Positions 56,743 through 64,000 of a stretch of DNA of 64,000 nt are shown here, in pieces. The translations under genes and the position numbers were made by a program. Below the pieces are notes generated by a model. That model ran no database searches. It saw only the letters and a list, made by a program, of their open reading frames with translations, and was not told where the DNA came from. Position 1 is the first letter of the stretch, and each line of letters starts with the position of its first letter. Origin of the DNA: Panaeolus papilionaceus. Taxonomy: Eukaryota; Basidiomycota; Agaricomycetes; Agaricales. The DNA is taken from the NCBI GenBank assembly GCA_015501605.1, contig JADNRZ010000016.1:124001-188000 (forward strand), written 5' to 3'.

Positions 56743-57015
56743 TGTTGGACCTCCTATCTCGTCTCTCATCTCTATACGTAGTGTCCCTATCTAGAAGTGC
56801 TCTTTCCTCATATACTTATACTCATCATCCTTCCATCACTCTCATCATGCTTCCTTTCCTATCGTATATATACCTTTATCCTTTTCCTTCACACCTCAGT
56901 CGTTTTCTTCCTTCTCGACTGAGGTATGCCTTTATGCTTTGTTTTCTTTTCATTCAGTATTATTGACCCTCATACCTTTGTACAGACTGACTGTCCGTAT
57001 TATAGCATCCTGACA
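56743..57015. mobile_element. Solo LTR with 5 bp target duplication GCCCT
   Basis: A 273 bp segment starting TGTTGGACCTCC and ending GCATCCTGACA, flanked on both sides by GCCCT (56738-56742 and 57016-57020). The flanks are contiguous in the related sequence after T4 (around 54165, CTAGAGGAGA). TG...CA ends plus a 5 bp duplication are typical of LTR retrotransposons. A TATATATA-like motif near 56860 could be its promoter. No internal region remains, so it is a solo LTR left by recombination. Confidence 0.75.
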
Positions 57016-57407
57016 GCCCTAGAGGAGAGAGAACTGGATTTTAGAGTGGCTTCGCCAAGCCTTGGTCGTTCCTGCTTGGGCGTAGATATCACTGGCCTGC
57101 GAACGACGAGGATCAGATCCTCTTCAAAGTTTGATGCCGAAATCGCTATCAGGTTCGGGGACCTCGGCCAAGCGTCGCACACCATGATGAGTCAGTCTTT
57201 CATTGGCCCAAGCATAATGGCCTCCACTAGACTCTACTAAGCAAGTGGATAGCGATAGACAGGATCTTATCTTCTTCACAAATCCATGCTTTGGCAATAA
57301 TACAATTGCGAATAGCCCCCCATAATAAATTGCCCTCGAACATGTCCTCAAAACCAAAAAATATGTTATCATCGACACAAATATATAGACTTGGCAGTAA
57401 TGGTAAC

Positions 57408-58864
57408 TCAATCCGATGTTCTGTGCTTCAAAAGCCTCTCCCCCCACCCTTTCACCTTATTAGTCGCCCTTGCAAATATTCCACCCTTCCTTGATTTGGC
57501 ATCCACTATCGACGCAAAAGGTTCTACCGCCAGAGTGAACACCACAGCATGAGGTGCCAACGCAACTGGTTCTGGGGCTGGTGCCGATGACTCTGGGATC
57601 GATATGATGGGTCCTGGGGTGGGAATAGCGCCGGGCATTGTGAGAGCAGGATCGTCAGTTGGTGGCACAAGTTTCTGCGTGACAGGGCGTTGATCAGCTG
57701 GTGTTCCAAGCTCACGCAACTCTTCCTCAAACTTGGTGATTAGCGTCTGCACCTCCTTGAGTTGCACACCCAAAATGGTTTTGAGTTCTTCAGCTGATTG
57801 CCCTGCTGTCGTCATCTGCAGCTCTGACTGGATGCTGGCTTGCCGCAATTCAAGGTCACGGATCCGTGTTTGGAGGTCATCATACATATATGATGCAAAT
57901 CGTGTTTCTCGAAGGGGAAGGTGAATTGATGTCCGGATGCTGAATTCAATAAAACTGCCTCGCTTGCAAGCATCATCTAAAATAGTTAGAGCTGACTCTG
58001 GTGTGTTATGAAACTTGACAATGTCAGCTCCTCGAGCAATGTAATCCTAATGGGTATCATGGGTGTATTGTAAGGTTAATATTCTGAGAATGTCCTGAGA
58101 GCGACATACCTTCCAAATCTCGTTACGAAGCTGGCTGAAGTTCCCTTCTGCACGTCTCCTTGTGTTTTCATTCCAAATCAAGTCCCACATTGTTGAAATA
58201 ATGGTGATCTTCCCTGCTGATAGGGGCCCTGTCAATGCCTCGAAAGTGTGCAGAACCTTTCTTTGACTTCCGGGCAAACGTGGGTTATTGATAGGTGTGT
58301 GATAAAGAATGCGGAAGAAATAGAAATTTCTAGTAAGCATTAAAGTCAGTCTCTGCTTCGAAAAGGAGAGACAACTGAAAATTACGGGTTTGTTTGAATC
58401 ATACCCTTTAACATGGAAACTATGCTCATTGCCGATATTTTGCTATCTGCAAACCCGGGTATGTCCACTAAATAAATGGGAGACCTTGATGCCGTGACCG
58501 CATTTATAATTCGATATATTGATACGGTTTGTGTGAACCCCTCCAGCTTATCACTGGAGAGACCAAGTGAGGAGTTTGATGCAACTGCTTCTATAAACTA
58601 CCCAAGCTGATATTGCAGTTGACTGGTGATAGTGATAGTGATACAACTCACTCTACTCTTCCCTGACCCAGTCGGACCAAGTAGCCTATGTGTACGGGTA
58701 TGAGTCACAATCTCGCCATAGTACGGTTAACTGCGCATTTACACAAATACAAAAATACCATCCGTCCCGTTTGTGGCTTCTACTTTTGAAACCCTTTCTA
58801 TGGATACAGCTCCAAGAATCTTGATGAACTTGAGCTTGGTTTCAAAATCAGGGCTCGTGAACAT
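57408..58864 (-). CDS. G4: AIG1-like GTPase, apparently open
   Basis: Minus strand. P-loop LLGPTGSGKSR (about 58650-58685), GLSSDKLEGFTQTVSIYRI, DIPGFADSKIS (about 58455), NFYFFRILYHTPINNPRLPG, STMWDLIWN, then after a 63 bp intron with an in-frame stop, DYIARGADIVKFHNTPESALTI (in two parts). Coiled-coil RIRDLELRQASIQSELQ is followed by VQLKEVQTLITKFEEELRELG, a Pro/Ala-rich linker and the basic end KVKGWGERLLKHRTSD at 57408. The linker is longer than in G3 and open throughout. The N-terminal exon MFTSPDFETKLKFIKILG starts at 58864, with an unresolved join. P-loop position +1 after GKS is Arg rather than Ser. Confidence 0.7.
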
Positions 58865-59089
58865 CGGAATGTACAGAGGGTGATAAGGGGAGTGCTGGTG
58901 AGTAGAAGTCAAGATAGATAGATGTGCGAGAGAAATCACAGCACACTGGATACAGCTACTTCTGTCTGATGTGCATGAGTAGGTCCCATGTGGTTCTCAT
59001 GATTACCCCTCATGCTGTTCGGGCGATGATATAAATAACACTATTTAATTTTAAACACATTAATAGCACCCATAGGCTTCATCACGAGG

Positions 59090-59880
59090 TACGGAAGCCT
59101 GAAATCTAATCCAGGGTCTGCGTTGAAGTTGAAGTAGCTTCAATAAAGACCTCTCAGCGCCACTTCTCCGAGCCTCTGCGTCTCTCTTACCTAATCCTCT
59201 TCATCCCCAGCCTCCTCACCCAACGCAGCCTCGCAACACAAGGAGCAGAAGCGGAGGTAGAAGGGGAGGAATACGACAAAGACCTCTCAACTACCTCAAA
59301 AGCCCCCCTCACAGCATCCACCCATCTCCCCCGACTTCTCAACCGACCGAGAGCATGGGAACTGTTCGATGTAAACGAAATCGCATCTTGCGCCTCTATT
59401 GAGAGCGTCCATCGTCGCCTCCCCCTTCGCCTTTCGAGTCGTCTGAAAATGCTGTCTCTGCATGATCGAATGAAACCCCATGCTGACTCAGAGCACGACC
59501 GTAAAACAGGAGGTAAAGGTTGAAGGAGAGGTGAGAGCGAACGGAGATATGATGACGAGTCCCGTCCCATCCCACTCTCGCTCTCCTCCAACATACCTCC
59601 CCTCCCCCTCTTGACTCTGTGAAAATAGCGCCCAGCTATGTAATTCGTGCCTGCGAGGGTGCAGGGAGATGTGGCGGGGGCTGAGATTGTATATCGTCGC
59701 TCTTTGACCCTTTCCTGTTCGCCTTTCTCTCGTTGCCGATTCCCCCTATCTCTAATATCAACTTCGTCTCATTGGCTTGGGGTGGAATGAGGAGAAAGGA
59801 TGGTGAGCGACGGGTAAAGAGGAGGAGGAGGCGGTGAGGAAGGATGGGTACAGGCACTTGATAGTCTGAGGACAATCGGC
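59090..59880 (-). pseudogene. W4: decayed W copy
   Basis: Minus-strand similarity to W1 and W3: WVDAVRGAFEVVERS (about 59300), a Ser-rich run and an upstream part with DYQVPVPILPH (about 59850). A 135-codon frame is open, but its start region does not match the other copies, and frames shift around 59390-59480. Function unknown. Confidence 0.45.
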
Positions 59881-60060
59881 CCACCTCGTACTGCAGGCGA
59901 TCCTAACAGAGTACCACAAGGTGTGGGGAACAACGGCGGCGGGGGTGGAGTTTAATTTTGGGAGAATACTTCATCAGTTTGGTTGCATTCGCATGTAGTG
60001 AAGCATTATGTATGAGAAGGTGTTGGAGTTGACTGGCGTGAGTGCACGTGGCTTTCGTCT
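59876..60060 (+). pseudogene. T6: short last-exon fragment of the TFIIIC-like gene
   Basis: About 180 bp equivalent to 33140-33310 in T1 (AHLVLQAI-like, EYHKVWG, FGRILHQFG-like, EKVLEL), bounded on the left by W4 and on the right by the 3' flank of G5. All other T exons are missing in this unit. Confidence 0.55.
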
Positions 60061-60251
60061 ATTCATTCACTCGTTTTTCTCTTAGTGTTCATTGGCCTCC
60101 AAAATTTACTCAAAACCGACAAGGCCATAGATATTTTATCTTCATAATGGATATAGTACTACATGATTAATCTATTAATCTTGAAGTTCAAACTTGAATC
60201 AACGACATCGCTGAAGCGCCTGATATAGAGACACTTACCAGTAATGGTGAC

Positions 60252-61631
60252 TCAATCGGAAGCTCCGTGCTTCGAAAGCTTGTTTCGCCACCATTTTAAT
60301 TCGTTGGTTGCCTCTGTGAATATTCCAACCTTTAGTGATTTTGCAGCTGGTATCAAGATGACTGGTTCTGGGGTTGGTGATGCGGTGAGTTCTGGGTCGG
60401 GAGAGAGCAGCAGTATTGTCGGTTGGTAGCACAGGTTCCAGGGTGACAAGCCGATCAGCTGGTGTTCCAAGCTCACACAACTCTTCCTTGAACTTGGTGA
60501 TTAGCGTCTGCACCTCCTTGAGTTGTGCAATCAAAATGGGCTCGAGTTCCTCATTTGATTGCTCTCCTGTCGCTCCTGTCACCATCTGAAGCTCCGATTG
60601 AATGCTGGCTTGCTGTATTTGAAGGTTGCCAATCCGTGTTTGGAGGTCATCATAGATATGTGATGCAAATCGTGTCTCTCGAAGGGGAAGATGTTCTGAT
60701 TCCTGGATGCTGAACTGACCAAACCAGCCACCTCGGCCATAAGCATCATCCAAAATAGTGATAGCTGACTCTGGTGTGTTGTGAAACTTGACAATGTCGG
60801 TTCCTTCAGCAATGTAATTCTGATGGGTATCGTGGGTGTATAATAAGATTAATATTCCGAGAATGTTTTGAGAGCATCGTACCTTCCAGATCTCGTCTTG
60901 AAGCTGGCTAAAGTTTCCTTCTGCGCGTCGCCTCGTGTTTTCATTCCAAATCAAGTCCCACATTGTAGAAATGACCGTGATGTTCCCTGCTGATTTGGGC
61001 CCTGCCAAAGCCTCAAAAGTTCGCAGAACCTGTCTTTGGCTTCCGGGCAGGCGTGGGTTATTGATAGGTGTGTGATAAAGAATGCGGAAGACAGACAACC
61101 GTCTAGTAAATACTAGGGTCAGCATGTGGCTCTAAGTGAGAGGCGACTGGAAACTACGGGTTCGTTTTAATCATATCTTTTAACCAGGAAAGTATGCTCA
61201 TTGCCGATATTTTCCTATCTGCGAACCCGGGCACGTCCACTAAATAAATGGGAGACCCAATTCCTGTGACCGCATTTGTAATTCGATATATTGATACAGT
61301 TTGTGTGAACCCCTCCAGCTTATTGCTGGAGAGACCGAGTGAGGGTTTTGACGCGACTGCTTCAATGAACTATCGAGCAGATATTGAAGTCGATCGAAAT
61401 TAGTAATAGCGACAAGACTCACACTACTCTTCCCTGACCCAGTCGGACCAAGTAGCCTATGTGTACAGATATGAGTCGCAATCTCGGCGTAGTATTAATG
61501 CGCATTTACACAAATACGGAATAAGTGATACTTCCGTTTATGGGTTCGAATTTTGAGACCCTTTCCACTGATACAGCTCCAAAAACGTTGATGTACTTGA
61601 GCTTGGTTGCAAAATTGGGGATCGTGGACAT
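60252..61631 (-). pseudogene. G5: AIG1-like GTPase with shifted C-terminus
   Basis: Minus strand. P-loop LLGPTGSGKSS (about 61425-61455), GLSSNKLEGFTQTVSIYRI, DVPGFADRKIS, RILYHTPINNPRLPG, STMWDLIWN, NYIAEGTDIVKFHNTPESAITI (in two parts) and coiled coil RIGNLQIQQASIQSELQ. After VTLEPVLPTDN the frame diverges from G4: the expected PEPV...GIFTEATNELKWW...KHGASD tail lies one base out of frame. The frame in use continues about 60 residues with unrelated sequence to a stop at 60235. It is therefore open but with an altered tail. An upstream exon MSTIPNFATKLKYINVFG starts at 61631. Confidence 0.65.
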
Positions 61632-61849
61632 CGGAATGAAGCAGAGGGTGGCAAGTACAAAGGGAAGTGCTGGTGAGTAGAAGTCAAGGTGGATGAACGT
61701 GCGAGAAGAAGCACAGCACACTCGACACGGCTACTTTGTCTGACGTGCACAAGTAGGTCTCGTGGGGTTCTCATGATTGCTTAGCTTTCGTGCTGATCGG
61801 ACGATGATACAAATAACATCTGAAACCAATTGATAACACCCATATACCC

Positions 61850-62640
61850 TATCACGAATTACAAGAACCCGAAATCCAACCGTAGATCTCCATTAAAGTT
61901 GAAGTATCCGCAATATAGCCCTCTCAGGGCTACACCTCCAAATATCTCCTGCTCTGCTTGCCTGTTGCTCTGTACATCCCCTCGCCACCACCCGCACTTG
62001 CAGATCACAACACAGAAGACACTGCAGAGGCAGAAGGGGAGGGAGACACCCCCAGAACAACCTCAAACGCCCCCCTCCCAGCGTCCACCTACCTCCCCCA
62101 ATTCTCAACCGAGCGAGACCGCGGGGACTGTTCGATATGAATGAAGTCGCCTCGGGCGCCTGTGTTTTTCTAGTCGCCGTAGCTTCCATGCTTCGTGAAT
62201 GCCGAGCTTCGAGTCGTCATAGCTTTCTACCTGTAATGATTCGAATCCAAGTACATCCTTCCCCCTCCACGTACCTCCCCCTACTTGACTCCATTTATGT
62301 AGCACCCACTAGATTCTTCGTGCTGTGAGGATGCAGGGAGATGTGACCGGTGTTGAGATCGTGTAGTCTCTCTCGTTCCCCTTCTCCTTCTTCGATCCCC
62401 ACCCCCCCTTCTGTTCCTTTTTCTTTGGGCGTTAGAGGCGATGATGGGTGTGCAGAAAGGAACGAAGAAAGACGAGGGGAAGGAGATAAAGAAATGTAGA
62501 GAGAAGGGATGTGTGGAGCTGCTTAAATACGCGCGGATAGTGGGACATAAAAAATGTGATTCAGGAGGTGATGAACCTACAAATCACATCCAATGTTCAT
62601 CCATTGTTCACCAACAAATCAGTTAGCATTTTCGAAGGGT
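61850..62640 (-). pseudogene. W5: decayed W copy
   Basis: Similar in position and partly in sequence to the other W copies (EATSFISNSPRGLARL, then a Trp/Gly-rich run replacing WVDAVRGAF). Several frame changes. The left part, 62340-62640, has no recognisable frame. Function unknown. Confidence 0.4.
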
Positions 62641-63460
62641 TTCGAATGCAAAATACGAAATCACGCACCGAGTCCCGTGGATAGGGATACATCATCCCCA
62701 ACGCACGTCCTCTCCCCTTTCCCATGGAGCTAGATAAGCGCGCAGCGCGAAGGTGGATAACCATGCGGTTGGGCATATTGTCAGATATGGATTTGGAGGG
62801 AGGTGGTGAAAAAGTGTTCTTTCTATTTAGAAGGGATTAGGAGATTAGAACATTTAGATTAGATTGAATTATAGTTTCATTCAAATCGAGGTAGAGAGGA
62901 GAGGAGAATTGAGAGAACGAGCGAATAAGCAGGGGCGAACCTCCCCCCCCCTCCCCCTGCTCTGACACACCCACTCTCCGCTAAAAACACCGTCCTCGCC
63001 CTTCCTGCAACGCTCAAACTCCTAGCTCCAGTTGCGGCGAATACGGCGGATCCCTGTTCGACCGTGCCGAGATCGAAGTGTGGGTGAGGGGTGCTGTTGT
63101 GGATGTCTCGAGCGTTGCGCATGGAGGAGGGTGTTATGAGGGTGACCCAGCCTTTGGAAAAAACGCGATCGAGTTTGGGGTCGGAGGGATTTGAGCGGGA
63201 GGGATTGAGGGAGGAAGACGAAGACGAAAGCCGGACCGTGCTCGTTTTGTATAACACACAATACCCACCATTCTCTCATTTTGAAATTTAATGGTAGGCT
63301 TTCTGCTATATCACGCCCCAGATTCGTGAGGCTCCCATTCACGTTCATCATCTTCTGGACTAATCTCGCCCAGTCGTCGAGTTCGAGAGGTGAAGGTTGG
63401 GAGAGCGCGTATGAGAGGGGGTTGTAGCACGACTGCGCTAGTGACTGTCGAGTGATGCCA
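62640..63460 (-). pseudogene. N3: N copy with the longest matching frames
   Basis: Minus strand: NPLSYALSQPSPLELDDWAR, VQKMMNVNGSLTNLGRDIAE, LNFKMREW (63300-63430), then one base out of frame LYKTSTV, FSKGWVTLITPSSMRNARDI and PHFDLGTVEQGSAVFAATG (in parts, to about 62990). The downstream part at 62640-62880 matches 43.76-44.0 kb. Compared with N1 and N2 the spacing is longer in the middle. Still broken by at least one frame change. The conserved words recur in three copies, so this was once a real coding gene, but I cannot name the family. Confidence 0.5.
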
Positions 63461-63623
63461 TCAGCGGAACATGCCTCGCCGCCGGCATGGCAAGCAATCC
63501 AATTTGGTTTTGATCCTGTCTTCTTCCTTGACGTCAACCACCACAAATGACGGCAATGAATAATCTTCTTTATCTCCTGTTCCAATTCGAACGCAAAATT
63601 GGACTGTTAAAATGTGTATTATG

Positions 63624-64000
63624 ATGGACCTAGACGACGACGTTGTCGCTATGCTCCGTTTTGAATCTCATCACGTTTTACACCATACACTCATGTTATT
63701 TTTCTACTTCTGCATAGATTGGAGACCTAACTCTCTGATCGAGCCTTGGAGGCATGCGACTGAGACTCAGACTCAGACTCAGGGAGCGACGGGAGTGACG
63801 AGTCTGAAGGAACATCGGGTGAGGAAGGGGGAGAGGTGGAAGTGAGAGCGCAGGATGAGATAGAGGGAGATTATGGGTATGTGTTTTGGTCCTTTCTTTT
63901 CATTTTCTTTCATTTTCCTGTATTTCTCCTCCAATTTCTCTAATTCCTCATATCTCTCCTATCCTTAAATTTATCTCATCCAGACATGAATCAGCACCCA
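63624..64000 (+). pseudogene. T7: 5' end of a further TFIIIC-like copy, cut by window end
   Basis: ATG at 63624 (MDLDDDVV; two more in-frame ATGs lie at 63612 and 63621) and an acidic, Thr/Gln-repeat-containing exon that ends near 63865 (VTSLKEHRVRKGE). An intron-like pyrimidine stretch follows to the end. Unlike T1, T3 and T4 the start ATG is kept. Whether this copy is intact cannot be judged from the window. Confidence 0.5.

Larger units (their letters stand above)
27870..64000. repeat. Degenerate segmental array of compound N-T-G-W units
   Basis: About 36 kb is made of diverged copies of one compound unit: N (minus), T (plus, TFIIIC-like), G (minus, GTPase) and W (minus). The copies begin near 27.87, 38.35, 43.76, 51.95, 59.88 and 62.64 kb. 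Units 1 and 3 match over more than 5 kb at an offset of about 16.05 kb. Units 2, 4 and 5 carry large internal deletions. The left border is visible at about 27870, where similarity to 43970 starts abruptly; the right border is outside the window. Common orientation suggests tandem duplication followed by decay. Confidence 0.8.

Noticed and set aside
1..64000. tRNA, rRNA or CRISPR features
   Set aside because: No cloverleaf-like or rRNA-like segment and no regularly spaced identical repeats were seen; CRISPR is not expected in a fungus.

Overview
This window looks like the nuclear genome of a filamentous basidiomycete, most likely an agaricomycete. Genes are split by many 45-70 bp GT-AG introns with very short exons. 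The protein families are typical of that group: SUN-domain and Brl1/Brr6 nuclear-envelope proteins, F-box proteins, a PHD-like zinc finger protein, a CACTA-type (Tnp2) transposase and AIG1-like GTPases. I cannot name the genus. No rRNA, tRNA or CRISPR was seen.

Two regions differ sharply. Positions 1 to about 27.4 kb are ordinary gene space with about 14 genes. In order: the 3' end of an unknown gene, a SUN-domain protein, a coiled-coil membrane protein, four small unknown genes interleaved with a Brl1/Brr6-family protein, a DUF262-like protein, a PHD-like protein, a large unknown protein, a Cys-rich protein, an F-box protein, a WD40-like membrane protein, an intact CACTA transposase and a nucleoplasmin-like protein. 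Many intergenic regions here carry short palindromes of the form (arm)AAGGG-NNN-CCCTT(arm). The arms change from copy to copy but usually stay self-complementary, and most lie 100-400 bp upstream of a start codon. A TA-flanked MITE lies at 2.0-2.66 kb.

From about 27.87 kb to the end, the window is a degenerate array of a compound unit, N-T-G-W, present about five to six times. T (plus strand) is a decayed copy of the TFIIIC TPR subunit (Tau131/Sfc4/GTF3C3-like). G (minus strand) is an AIG1-like GTPase with a P-loop, a DxPG motif and a coiled-coil tail. N and W (minus strand) are decayed genes I do not recognise. Every T copy is broken or truncated, whereas G copies 3 and 4 still read through their introns. 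The array has collected insertions: a 2.27 kb element full of hairpins inside G1, a TA-flanked MITE in G2, a solo LTR with a 5 bp target duplication, and an F-box gene with a frameshift. The palindromes of the left half are absent from the array.

Reading frames, introns and motifs were worked out by eye. Family names rest on remembered domain signatures, so homology searches would be needed to confirm them.
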